64,000 nucleotides of DNA from Amblyornis subalaris (taxonomy: Eukaryota > Chordata > Aves > Passeriformes > Ptilonorhynchidae). Positions 11,721 through 22,315 of the stretch are shown one piece after another. The stretch lies in NCBI GenBank assembly GCA_018881555.1, contig JACAXG010000106.1, positions 2,162,905-2,226,904 of the forward strand. The letters are read 5' to 3'. The translations under genes and the position numbers were made by a program. The notes beneath the pieces were generated by a model. The model worked only from the letters and a program-made list of their open reading frames with translations, did no database searches and was not told where the DNA came from. Position 1 is the first letter of the stretch, and each line of letters begins with the position of its first letter.

Positions 11721-14700
11721 GGAGCTTTTTCCTTCCTTTGCAGGGGAGTAAAACCCACCTCCCCCCCTCCATACNACAGGAAGCCCAGAGTGGGAATACC
11801 AGCACTACCTTAATGCTACCTAATGGATGTCACCTCCGTGGATTTATGAATCCCACTGCATCTAAATAATGGAGGAGAAGTGATGCAATACCCTTCACCC
11901 CTTGTTCTCTGTGGCGGGATGGCACTGGGGGCTGAAAGTAGCTGATCATCATCCAAATTCACTCTTTGATGGGAATTTTAATATTCATATTTTTTCTAGG
12001 CGTGGTCAAANTTAAGAAATCCTGGGTTAAAGTGTTTTAAAGAAGGGGATGAAATAAGGAAAGAATTAACCCAAAATTTCAGCTCCACATCATTCTCCTC
12101 TTAAACAACAGATGAACACCTATTACAAATCTGAGTATGAAACACACACGTGCAATAAGTTGTAAAAATACTGAGTTACTGTGGATTTGCAGCATCTGCC
12201 TGTCAATAGAAGGACAGAAGATTGTGCCTGATGTAAATCTGAGCTCACATGTGGCCATGACCCAAGCGCCCAGCCTGCCAGAGCCNTCTCTGCTCCCCGG
12301 AGCCAGGCCATGCCAAGCTGTGCCACATCTGGGCCTCACATCTGCNTGGCAAAGAAGCCCCCATTGCCTTCCTGAGAGCTGTTGGTAAGGNCATTAGAAT
12401 AAATAAATAAATACGTGGAAGAAAAAAAAAATCTCAAATCTCAGCTGATCAGGCCTTGCTGGATAATTTAGCAAAAATTCACATATTCTGCCCATTTTAG
12501 CAGAAGGGAGGATTTTCTTCCAGGATTTTCCAGACTAAGAGAGTCTGTTGGTGCTGTGAACCAAAGAAGGAAGAAGCAGAAAAAAACCCCCTCATTCATG
12601 CTTCCCTAAGTGAAATCACTTATCCCTGTTTTANCAGCCTTTATCAGAGTTTGTACACTTGCTCCAATTAAATTATTTTTTTCTTCAGGGGAGCTCGCGA
12701 GGCACTTACATAAATTCCCTTAATTTCTGAGTAATGCAGTCCTGACAATCACTTAAGACAGTGGAGTTGATACCGCTGTCAGGGAAGACTCTTTTTCAAA
12801 AGAATGTTTTTGTAGAATATCACTGTGACACTTCGCTTAGATGGATGTCTTTAGCAGAATTTGATTAATGTAATGTAATAAAAGAGATGCACACTAAAGT
12901 GTCTGTACATGTCTTGTTAAGTATGTTTGATTCATTATATGTAGTTCTCCTCACTTCTTTTCTCTTTCCTCAGTTCATTTTTTATCATTTCAATAATATA
13001 TCTATAAATATGAAAAAGTTGGCACTTTCTTTGACATATATGGCTATTAATTCATAACTCTAAAAAATTGTATCTTTCAACTTGTCACTTTAAAGCTTGT
13101 ACAGTTTATTACAGTAAGTAACCTGTGTTGGAAATTAGATTTTGAACTTTAGCAAGGAGATAAATAAGCTTGTGGACATAGAAGTTATGGAGAAGATACC
13201 TAGATATAGTGCTAGAATAAAATTGCATGAAAAGATCACTTACTTGAAGATGATAATTTCAGAGCTCCCTGAGGATCACATTAAGATTGCGTATAGGAAA
13301 TGGGCTTCGGCTTGAATTCCAATAACTTTAATTCCTAGAAATGGCAATATTTCAGTTAATCCTTTTCCTTGGGTGGGTGAGGCTCATTCCGTAGCCCAAT
13401 AATACGTATCAGCAGCACGCAATTTCACTAAATATAGGACATTTACTTTAGAAAGACTCCGGAAAATTCCTCCAGCCCAAGCTTTGTCTGTCCTTTTTGC
13501 AGAATCAATCAATCTGAGGAAGAGAAAAACCTGGAAAATTTTAATATCTTTGTTACAGAGCATACAATAACTTTTAAAGAGAACCACGTTAGTTGTTTCC
13601 TGGCTGGCCAAGTAAGTCATGGGGAAACAAGGGTGGTCAGTAACTTTTTTTATGGTGTTTTGCTCTGATGGCAAAACAGCCACTCTGCTTCTTTTCTGGT
13701 TAGTTTTTAGACTATGAATTTTTCAGAGCAGGTCTGACAAGTCCAGTCCAATCTTGGATCATGTCGGGTTTGGGACTGCAGAGATTGTTGGCACTGAGGA
13801 TTCTGCAGCTGGGAAGTCGTCTTTGTGCGAATGTTTCTCAGGACTCATCCGGGATGCGGAAATTTTCTTGAGGGAGTTAAGCAGAGCAGGAGCTCCTGAG
13901 CTGGATGTCCACATGGAGGGGAAAATGGGGAGGGGAACGGAGGAAGGATATAACCACTCTGCAAAGTTATCTCCATCCTCCTGCCAGCAGGATTATTTCA
14001 TTTGGGAATGGCAGGGAATGGGGTGCCGGTGAGCTGAACTCGGCAGGCGGAGCGTGTGAGGAGCTCACACCACTGACATCCAGAGCACAGACCACATGAA
14101 ACGGGTGGAAACACGTGCCCTGGGGGGCCTGGCAATGGGTGGAAGGTGGGTTTGTTGGCAGCAGGAAATGCAGAAGTCGGGGCAGGCCGGGAGCGATGGG
14201 AAACCGCACAGCGCAACTGCCGCGGGATTGCAAATCACGGAGCGTCTGAGGAGCACTCGGCGAGCAGGGGAGATGTGGTGGGGAGAGATGTGTGAAATCA
14301 GAGCTCCCAAGTGAGCACAGATGGACCAGCCACAGGAAGAGGGAGGAGAGGAAGGTGGGGATGCCACAGAAGACGTGCCATTTGGTACATGCTGTAGGAG
14401 CGGTTTGCTGTTACTTTTTCTGCAAAGCAGGGATGTTATTGCTGATAGTTTGCCATGAGTTCTGCTAGGCCAGGGCATGTGATGTTGATAATGTGCATCC
14501 TCAGAGTGTGGTTGTATTAATCAAGTGCATGGAGCAAACAGGATCAAACAGGAGTCAGGGGGATTCACTTTTGAGAAGTGCTCAAGCTTCGGTGTTTTCT
14601 GAGGCTTTGGGGAAGCGCACGTGGCTGCCTGGAAGCCACAGGGATTGCAACGGGACTTTGGGCACCCTGCAAAGGGAACTGAGTGTTCACAAAACAAAGG

Positions 14701-14934
14701 TAGGGTTCAGGATGAATACTGGACCAGTAGCATCCAGACCAGCACAGATAAAGTTCATGATGTGGGGAAAAGAGGGTACATTATGTACCACCCTTCTGGA
14801 AAATGTTGGGAGGTGTGCCATGCCCAAGAGCTGGGACAGGTGCTCCAGAGCTGGTCCTCCACGATGCAGTCACATCTTGGATGCTGAAGTTCCTGTTTCC
14901 CGGATACAGAAGGTGGTCCTGCCAGTCATGCATG
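11721..14934. other. Non-coding DNA, no gene recognised
   Basis: The first part is A+T-rich, with an AAAT microsatellite-like stretch at 12397-12413. From about 12690 to 12930 there is a repeat-free block with homeodomain-type sites ('tgattaatgtaatgtaataa' near 12862), a weak enhancer candidate. From about 13750 to 14930 the composition turns GC-richer and purine-rich, and several frames stay open at once on both strands (13754-14032 plus, 14065-14478 minus, 14493-15029 plus). That is expected of a GC-rich, stop-poor patch; none translates to a recognisable domain, and the last runs into a CR1 repeat. Confidence 0.45.
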
Positions 14935-15110
14935 GGGAGGAGGTAGTGAGGCCCTGGCACAGGTTGCCCAGAGAAGCTGTGGCTGCCCCATCCCTGGAAG
15001 TGTCCAAGGCCAGGTTGGATTGGGCTTAAGGAACCCTGGTCTAGTGGAAGGTGTCCCTGCCCATGGTCTTTAAGGACCCTTACAACCCAAGTCATTCTGT
15101 GATTCTCTGA
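14935..15110 (+). mobile_element. CR1 LINE fragment, 3' end, with internal deletion
   Basis: This is a forward CR1 fragment showing 'gtgaggccctggcacaggtt', 'gcccagagaagctgtggctg', 'ccccatccctggaagtgtcc', 'aaggccaggttgga' and the tail 'cattctgtgattctctgaa'. Compared with sister copies at 38831 and 53849 it lacks the roughly 20-25 base stretch between 'gcccatgg' and 'tctttaagg' (the 'caggcggtggaac' region), so it carries a small internal deletion. It makes up the 3' end of a 178-codon open frame starting at 14493, which argues against that frame being a gene. Confidence 0.93.
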
Positions 15111-15608
15111 ACTCTGTTGCTCATAACTTCCTTATTTATAAGTCATTAACCAGCCAGATAAAGAAAACCCAACAGGCTTTTCACCTTGAACAAGCCGTGT
15201 CTCAGGGGAGTCAAGCCAGCTGTATTGATTCCTGTCAGCACACTTGTCCTTGGGGAATCGTTTGTTTTACAAAACCAGATTGCCAGATCTGTACAGCAGA
15301 AGGAAAAGGGAGAAAAAACAGGTTTTGAACAAAAATGAACAAAACTTTTAGGAGTGAAGAGCTCCTATCAGTGATAATCTGCAACATCTGAGCATGAGCA
15401 GCTGGGGTAGACACCTGAAATAATGAGGGAACAGAAGGAGGTTGGACCACTGCTGTGAGGAAAAACCCCTCATGAGCTGGCTCACATCAGTGTGAACACA
15501 GCTCGCCCACAAGCTGACTTATCCTGGTGTCTCTGGGGTGTTTTCACCAGGGAAGTTCATCTCTCCCTTCAGGGGCTTCAGCAGTCAAAACTGACGGACA
15601 TGACATGT
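15111..15608. other. Non-coding spacer between CR1 copies
   Basis: About 500 bases of unique-looking, moderately A+T-rich DNA. A purine-rich stretch lies near 15295-15350. No gene or dispersed repeat is recognised. Confidence 0.45.
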
Positions 15609-16128
15609 ATCACAGAATAATGCTGAGTTGGAAGAGACCCACAAGGGTCATCGAGTTTGACTCCTGGCCCTGCACAGCACCATCCCCAAGAGTCCCACCA
15701 AGTGCCCAAGAGTATTGTCCAAACATTTCTTGAGCTCCATCAGCCTTGGTGCAGTGACCACTGCCCTGGGGAGCCTGATCCAGTGCCTGACCACCCTCCG
15801 GGGGAAGAACCTTTTCCTAATATCCAAGCTAAACCTTCCCTGACACAACTCTAACCATTCCCATTGGATCCGGTCACTGGAAAAGACTGGGGTCTGTCCC
15901 TCCTCTTCCCCTCACAAGGAAGGTGTAGGGATGAGTCTCCCCTCAGTCTCCTCTTCTCCGGTTGAACAGACCAAGTGCCCTCAGCCTCTCACACGACTTC
16001 GCCTCAAGGCCCTTCACCATCTTTGTAGCCTCTTTTGGACTGTCTCTGATAGTTTAATATCTTTCTTCTGCTGTGGTGCCCAAAACTGCACCCAATATTC
16101 AAAGTGAGGCCACCCCAGTGCAGAACAG
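15609..16128 (-). mobile_element. CR1 LINE fragment, about 520 bp, minus orientation
   Basis: This is the longest CR1 copy in the window, read in reverse. It starts with the reverse-complemented 3' end ('atcacagaataatgctgagt', 'tggaagagaccc', 'gggtcatcgagtttgactcc'), passes 'ccaagtgcccaagagtattg', 'ttccctgacacaactctaac', 'cccctcagtctcctcttctc', 'gaacagaccaagtgccctca' and 'cctcttttggactgtctctg', and ends at 'ggccaccccagtgcagaaca'. These are the usual successive blocks of the CR1 3' end up into the end of the reverse-transcriptase region. The 3' end differs from the other copies here, so it belongs to another CR1 subfamily. Reading frames are broken and no functional reverse transcriptase is encoded. 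Confidence 0.94.
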
Positions 16129-16131
16129 CAT

Positions 16132-16241
16132 GGGACCATGAGGACATGGTTTAGTGAGGACTTAGCAGAGCTGGGTTAGTGGTTGGACTCGATGATCTTA
16201 GAGGGTTTTTCCAACTTAAGTGACTTAATGATTCTATTCTC
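16132..16241 (+). mobile_element. CR1 LINE fragment, 3' end, abutting an inverted CR1
   Basis: The last about 110 bases of a forward CR1 copy: 'ggacatggtttagtgaggac', 'tggttggactcgatgatctt', 'ttttccaacttaag' and 'atgattctattctctc'. It begins within a few bases of the truncated end of the minus-oriented copy ending at 16128, so the two truncated ends meet head to head. It is the same subfamily type as the copy at 1459-1795. Confidence 0.88.
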
Positions 16242-18114
16242 TCATCACAATGATTTGGGATAGTGAAATAACCAGTTTCTGCTGTGAATCAGGTAAAGAA
16301 CTAGAATATATTCTCTACAATATATTGTAACTCTCATTTTACCTGTAGGCAAAACTATATGTAACTACCATGAATAACAGAGAGAGGGGATTAGGGTGCC
16401 TGCTCACCCTCTTAGGAGGATTATTACTGTCTCAGTAGATGTGCACATGTGAGCCTCACACTTGTCATTTGCCAATTTTGAGGCTTGACTTGGCTTACAG
16501 GCTTTCCTTAACCTCCTTCCTTGCTCCCAGGTGTGCTCTGGCTGCTCCAGAAGGCACAAGTGCCTTCACTTGGGCCTGCCTGTAAGGAGGTGGCTATAGC
16601 AGAGGAGCTGGGCTCTCTCATTTCTTGGATCAAGGAAGGAAGAGAGAAAGAAGAGAAGGAAGGAAGAAAGAATGCACCCTTTTTTAAGGTAAAACCTGCT
16701 ATGGGAGGGGGGAAAACAAAGTTGAGGTGCTGTGTTGTGCTGGCTTGTGAACTTTTTGTGTTTGAAAACGGAACAGCGAAACCTGAATTTCTTTTCCTGT
16801 GTTGGAAAAGATTTGGAGTCTTTGGTCTTGTGGATGTTTAGTGGTTGAGCCCTGGTCTTGCTGTTTGCTTTGGTTTCTTCAAACAAATCTCTTGAATATG
16901 TTCTTAAATAAAACAAGCAAATAAGATTGTCTTAAAGGAGTTAGTGCATTTACTTGTGTGATTATATTAAGTGTGTGCTTAATTGTTCTTTTGATACCAG
17001 CCAAAGTACACAGATATCAGCTCACAGAAACTGCTCAGAGCAGCTATCTTTGCTTTATGTTTCTGAGTGAGGACTAGTGGAGTTTATAAGATGGAAACGA
17101 AAAATTGGTGCAAAGTTGTTACAGGTGTAGAGCCTTTGCAAGCAGTTAAAGAGGATGTTACAATTGGTTTTCAAGGCTATTTCATAGCAAGAGAAGTGGA
17201 GTTCCTTCTGAAAGATGCCTGGTCCCCAAGCAGAGTAACAAGGAGGGTGTGGAAAATGTCTGTGGCTGGTTCACTCGAGGCCCATAAATGCAGTGACTCA
17301 GGTATTTTGCCTTCATATGCGGAGCTGCGAGCTAATGGAAATATGTTAAAAACAGTGAAGCTGGCAAACCAAACCCTCTGTGCTCATTGTTCCTGCAAGC
17401 ACAGGGAGCTGCTGTGGTGTGGGGCTGGAAGGGGATGCCCAGCTGGGTGTCTCCAGGAAAGGGGAGGAAGGGCTGGGCTGTGCCTGTGGCCAAGGCACAG
17501 GTTACCGAGCACCAGGGCGGTGAACGGTTTGAAAATGAGGAAGGGGTGTTGCAGGCTGTGAAATTTCTTCTGGAAAGAAGGGTGTGTGTTGTGGTGAGAG
17601 CACAAGGAGGTCGGGCAAGCAAACTGTAAACACCTCTCCAACAGGGCTGTTTCCTTCCCTGTTCCCTGCCCAGCGCCGGCCTCCCATTATCCCCAGCGAG
17701 AAGAGAAGTGAGAATTAAAACCTCGTGCATTTGGGGGTGTTGGTGTCCCTGCTGCACCTGCCCAAGTGCTGAACAGCAGGTGTTTGTGGCCACATTTTTG
17801 CTCCTGCAAGGGAGGGATGAAGGGCTGCAGGCCCACGAGCCGTGCCAGGGTGGCTGCACAATATTTGGGGTGCTGGAGGAACCTTGGGTGCTGCAGAGAT
17901 GCTCTTCAGGTCCCAACNGAGAGCGACTTGAATGCAAAGTTTTTGCATTTGTTTGCTTGCTGTAGCCCCCAGTTTATTGCCCTGCAATCCCCTTCCTCCC
18001 CCCAGAATAAAAACCCCATGGTTTATCAAACCTCATTTTCTCCAAGTGCCTTTCTAAGTTTAGTCTTCTCTCCTAATTGCATGCCAAGATGGGGGAAGGG
18101 GGGGGGAGAAATTG
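16242..18114. other. Non-coding DNA, no gene recognised
   Basis: This holds a purine-rich microsatellite-like tract (16633-16671) and, from about 17390 to 17900, a GC-rich stretch where several frames stay open on both strands. The longest, a 201-codon frame at 17332-17937 minus, contains an N-derived unknown residue, has no domain and no codon-periodic pattern I can see, and overlaps open frames at 17387-17629 plus and 17384-17641 minus. I do not accept it as a gene. Confidence 0.45.
16633..16671 (+). repeat. Purine-rich (GGAA/GAAA) imperfect microsatellite
   Basis: A tract of almost pure A and G built from irregular GGAA, GAGA and GAAA units. Its purine-only plus strand is the type that can form triplex DNA if a mirror repeat is present, but the mirror symmetry here is poor. 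Confidence 0.75.
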
Positions 18115-18330
18115 GTTAATTGATTAGTAATTTAGTCTCTGGTGATATGCTTATTTAAGAAATCTGCCGGAGTTATATATGTCAAATGATTCACATGAAA
18201 ACAACATCAAGTGAATCATATATAAAAATGACATAATTGCTATTAAACTTAGAAGCCATATGTGTGGCTGAGGAAATTACTGGCTTTAGCAACTCTTTTA
18301 TATTTCTTCCCAAAGCCAGTTATACTCTTC
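18115..18330. promoter_or_regulatory. Candidate conserved element with 9-base inverted repeat
   Basis: This is a repeat-free A+T-rich block with homeodomain cores ('ttaattgattagtaattta' near 18115-18133). It carries a perfect inverted repeat, ATGATTCAC (18186-18194) with GTGAATCAT (18211-18219), separated by 16 bases and flanked by further imperfect pairing (ATATATG/ATATAT, GTCA/TGAC). It resembles a deeply conserved enhancer core in texture. No known microRNA hairpin is recognised. Confidence 0.3.
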
Positions 18331-18489
18331 TGAACAGAGAAAGCAGCTTTATGTGCAGGAAAATAGTCCCTATGAGTGTTATTTGGAGATCTGTTAATTC
18401 AAGGAAGTAGGTGCATATTCCAGCACTGCAGGAAAAAAATCAAAATTGGGAGTGTTGGGAAGCTGAGAAAGGGGTCTGTGGCTTTTTCT

Positions 18490-18875
18490 TTTTCTCATCA
18501 GCGAGATTAAACGCCGGCTCTTGCAATATGCACCATCTGAGATTTTATTGCTCTCTGTTATTTTTAGTACTAGGAGGGAGATTAAATGAAATCCGGGATT
18601 ATTTCAGACAGTGTTAAACTTTTTATTGCTCATTTCTGCCATCAGGCTCGGGCTGACCCAGTTGGGTGGGTCATTAGGGAGTTTGGGCTCTCCCCTGCAA
18701 TCACCCAGACAATTAATTCCTCTACCTATATGTGGTCTTATAGGAAAGCACCAGCAAAAGTAAATACAGCTATTAATACAGCTACTTTTTTATTTGACAT
18801 TATTCTCTTTGCAGAAGTCTGTTGTGTGCTGAACTTCACATGTGCAACAGTATTTTACGTGTGGCTCAGCAACCT
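18490..18875. promoter_or_regulatory. Candidate conserved non-coding block
   Basis: A repeat-free segment with many homeodomain and caudal-type cores ('gagattaaa', 'ttttattgc', 'caattaattcc', 'tattaatac'). A frame of 121 codons is open on the plus strand (18586-18951), but it has no recognisable domain. A gap in stop codons together with this texture is common in conserved non-coding DNA. Conservation was not tested. Confidence 0.25.
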
Positions 18876-21800
18876 TGCAGCCTCTGTGGGATCACAGGCT
18901 CGTGTTGCTTCCCCGGGTGTTTTGGAAGCTTATTCTTATTTATCTCTTTAAGTCTGCTTGAAATGAACCTAAACTGATTTAATATTTTGCATTTCTTATC
19001 AGGAGATTAATAAGAAGGCTGATTTTTATTTTTTTTTTGAGTCTGTATTTACTTCAAATCTTTACATTAAAAAAAAAATTAGCTTGATACAGCTGACTTG
19101 ATGCTCGTTACTGATGGTTCCTTCATTTTTATTCCTTTTTATAGGGTGGTGCCTTTTCCATTAGTCACAGCCCTCGACACGTTGATATATGCAGTGAGGA
19201 AGGCTTTAGGTGGTGGTGGTGATGAATAGCTCTTGGAGCACTCTCCTGCAGTTAATCTTGGGAGGAAGGAGAAATTCTGGTCTTGCTTCTGCAGGTTTCA
19301 GAGGTCTCGCTTGTCTTCGGGGTGGGTTTCGTGGGTTCANGAGCGTGCCTGCCAGCTGGTGCTGGCACAGTTTTAGCTCAGGACGTCAGCAAGTCCCCCT
19401 TGATGAAGAGGAGGGGTCAGTAGGCAGCTATTCAGCTCTGACAGGGTGCCCGTGTCATGGGCACTGAGGGATGGAGCATCTATTGTAGCCTGTGCGATGG
19501 GAAGAAACCCCCCAGTATTTTCTGTAATTAGTCGGTGATAAATCAACTTCTGGAGGCTGCACACTAAAGACTGTCCCAGTGGCATGTCACAATAAGCTGT
19601 GTTTGGTTGTATTTGGAATAACAGTCCCCGTATTTGGGGTACTCTGGGTGTCCCAAGGCTTGTCCTCGGCCGCCAGCCTGGACACACACCGTTTCTCCCC
19701 CGGGCATTCTGGCTGGCCTGGCACAAACAAGTTTGTCGGGAAAGCGGGGATTACACTGTCCTGAGCTGGATTTTTTCCCTGCTGCATGTCTGTCTAATCT
19801 TGCTGTGGAGTCACTAATGTCAGAGGAATGAGCTCGGGCTGGAGTGGGCAGTGAACGCGTCTGCGATGGGAATAACGATTTATTCTGTAAACACGGAGCG
19901 CTAGCGGAGCCCTGGGCTCTGACTCAGCCCCAGCTTGGGAAACCCAAACCCTTCCCCTTGCCTGTGCCTGCCAGCCCCTTCTTTCCCCTCAGACCTTCAG
20001 GCTGGGAGCTCCTTTCTGAGGCTCCTATCTAGGGTAGGACTGTCACTGAACTCGTCAGTAAACATAAAGGGCTTTTGTTTCAAAGACTTAATGCAGCTGG
20101 TTTGCTTAATTATTCAAAGGAAAGGGGCATCAGGCTAGGCAGGGAGCTACAGAGTCACCAATATTTCTAAAGAATAATCTAACTTCTTGTAAACTTTCTA
20201 AATGGGAACACATCTGAATGGAGAATTGGTATCAGCGGTCATGAAACTTTTTTTTTTTTTTGATTTTGGGAGCTCTTAGTCATTTTTGTCTGAATCCAGG
20301 TTCACAGCTGAGTCATTCCTTCTGCTCTTCTTCCCCTGGTGACTTTTCCATGCTGTTTCATTTTTCCCAGATAGATATTACTGGAGCAAGACTATGCTAA
20401 ACACACTGCAAGTAGTGAAAACAGCGTGTGATTTCCTGGGGAAGCGGAGAACATCCTCCGTGTGTGTTTCTGGGATGGGTATCGCCATCACATGGAGTGC
20501 CTGTGCTGTAGGGAAGTGGCTCAGGATAAAGTGGGGGAGAGGCAGAGGCCATTAGAGTCACAGGATTTACCTCCAGCTCTGGCTAAAGAGGAAATAATGA
20601 GCAAATACGTTGCAATCTTTCCTCTGGTGCTCAGTTTAGCTGTGCAGAGGGTTGAGGAGGGGCTGAAGGAACCAGTGTCAGGAGCTGCTCTTGCACAATT
20701 TGTGTTTTCACCTTGTTTGGTATTGGCACAGCACGGGATGGCTTGAGAGAGACAGAGCAAAATGCATTTCAGAAGAGGAAAGGGGCCCCCATATAATGAA
20801 GAGTTCAACTGAAATAAGTGGGGGGGAAAAAAATTTATTTCTTTGCATGCCAGATTTCTTGCCACTTTCAAGCTAATCCTTTCAGTTCACTTCAATACAG
20901 TCACTGAAGTAGCTTAGAAAAAGAGAGAAAAAGATCTTTGATATGCTAGATCAACCAAAGTTTAAAAAATCTCTCTTTGTATATGCCATTTATAATGCAA
21001 ATCTCAAGTTGGCGTTTTAGTTTCACTTACTGCCGTTACTGAAGTACCTTGGAATACAAAGGCTGGAGATGGAGGGAGATCCCAAATGACAGAGTGCCTT
21101 TAATAGTTCAATAATAAATTAAAAAAAAAAAATTACACTTTCTCATTTCTGTAAATACCTTCTACCTCTGTAGTGTGTGAGAGAGACGGGGAAAAAGAGA
21201 GTATTACCGTACAGAGGCTGAAGTTATTGGTCTGAGTCTTCTGGGAATTTGAATTCAAATACTAGCTTTGGTAGTAAGTCCTCAAAAGGATTTTACCCTG
21301 GCTGGGGTATCCCGTGACTTTCCTCCTACCAGGAGAAAATGTGTTAACTCTGCTTATTCAGTGAGCAACTGGTTAAGTTTTCGTTTGGAAAGAAGCCTAA
21401 TTTCTGAGAGTCGCCTTCCCAAATATATAACCTGATTTCTTTCCCCTGTGTTCCCAACATTTAAGCACTGATTAAATGTCACCAAAGATAATAGGAGAAN
21501 TGCTCATGACGGCCAGGCTATTTTAAAATAGCATGGGCATGCTTAAAGCANTAAGTAATTTTGCCTCTGCTACACAGTGTGTTTAATGCATATTTAAATT
21601 AANCTGTAGACAACTTTGAGCAGGCTGGATCTGGAAATAAGTTATCTTTCTAATTGGGGATATTTTGGGATTTGCCCAGCTGAATTTCCCACAGCCTGTC
21701 TGTGGAAGGTGGCTGTAAAGGGGATGATTGTGGGCTCCTGCCACTCGTGGGAGTGGGGTTGTTGAGATTTCCCTGTCTGCCTTTTGAATCCTGGTATTTT

Positions 21801-22254
21801 GGTATTCTTGGGACAGTGGGAGAACTTGCTGGTCTGTAGTTCATAACCCAGCCCTGTGCTCTGTTTCTAAGCCAGAATTAGTCTTCCTTTTCACTTCCAG
21901 CTTGGTGCAAATGTCCCATTGTCTCCACTGAGAAACCACTATAGCATCAGAGTTGAAGCATAGTTTAGGGCATTTTCTGGGAGTCAGTGTCAAGATTTTG
22001 TTTATTTATTTATTTTCCCCCTCTGTGGTTTTTATTTTGTTTTTTTATTTATTTTTTTTTTAACTGCAAACACCACTTAAACCACGACTATAGCATGTGA
22101 TGCACTGTATCCACCAGAAGTGCCAGTCTGATTCTGAGGGGTTTGGAAATGTTTCATTGAATCTGGGGAATGATGGGTGGAAAAATAAAAAAAAAAAAAA
22201 AGGTGTCCTCTAACTAAGCTGTTACTGATTATCTGAGTGCAATGTACAGATTAA
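18876..22254. other. Non-coding DNA, no gene recognised
   Basis: This stretch has a T run near 20250-20261, a T-rich tract at 21996-22062 (with TTTA units) and an A run at about 22187-22201. The small GC-richer area at 19600-20030 has overlapping open frames on both strands without domains. Two about 40-base segments, near 20880 and 21015, resemble each other. No dispersed repeat family is recognised. Confidence 0.45.
21996..22062 (+). repeat. T-rich low-complexity tract with TTTA units
   Basis: A run dominated by T and TTTA units, interrupted by a short 'ccccctctgtgg' island. It is simple low-complexity DNA. Confidence 0.85.
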
Positions 22255-22315
22255 GGGCCTGATCTAAAGACCACTGGGGTCAATTGACTGAAGTGGACTT
22301 TGAATCAAGTCTTAC
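22255..22315. repeat. Ancient palindromic MITE-like repeat remnant
   Basis: A long imperfect dyad is centred in 'gtcaattgac'. Over 22261-22306 the two 23-base arms pair at about 17 of 23 positions; the outer arms are 'gatctaaagaccact' and 'agtggactttgaatc'. The motif order (ggcctgat, aaag, ccact, gtcaattgac, agtgg, actttgaatc) matches my memory of a palindromic non-autonomous repeat common in turtles and crocodilians and found as old fossils in bird DNA, with 'cctgatccaaag' ends and a 'cattgacttcaatg' core. I do not name the family. The centre appears to have lost the spacer seen in longer copies. Confidence 0.55.

Noticed and set aside
14493..15029. 178-codon open frame, plus strand
   Set aside because: Its last part is a CR1 3' end, and the rest has no recognisable protein features.
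15648..15848. 66-codon minus frame
   Set aside because: It is entirely within the CR1 3' region and is repeat-derived.
17332..17937. 201-codon open frame, minus strand
   Set aside because: It lies in a GC-rich, stop-poor patch with open frames on both strands, contains an N-derived residue and shows no domain. I see no basis for calling an exon.
18181..18225. MicroRNA hairpin
   Set aside because: The stem is only nine perfect pairs with a 16-base loop, and no known microRNA sequence is recognised.
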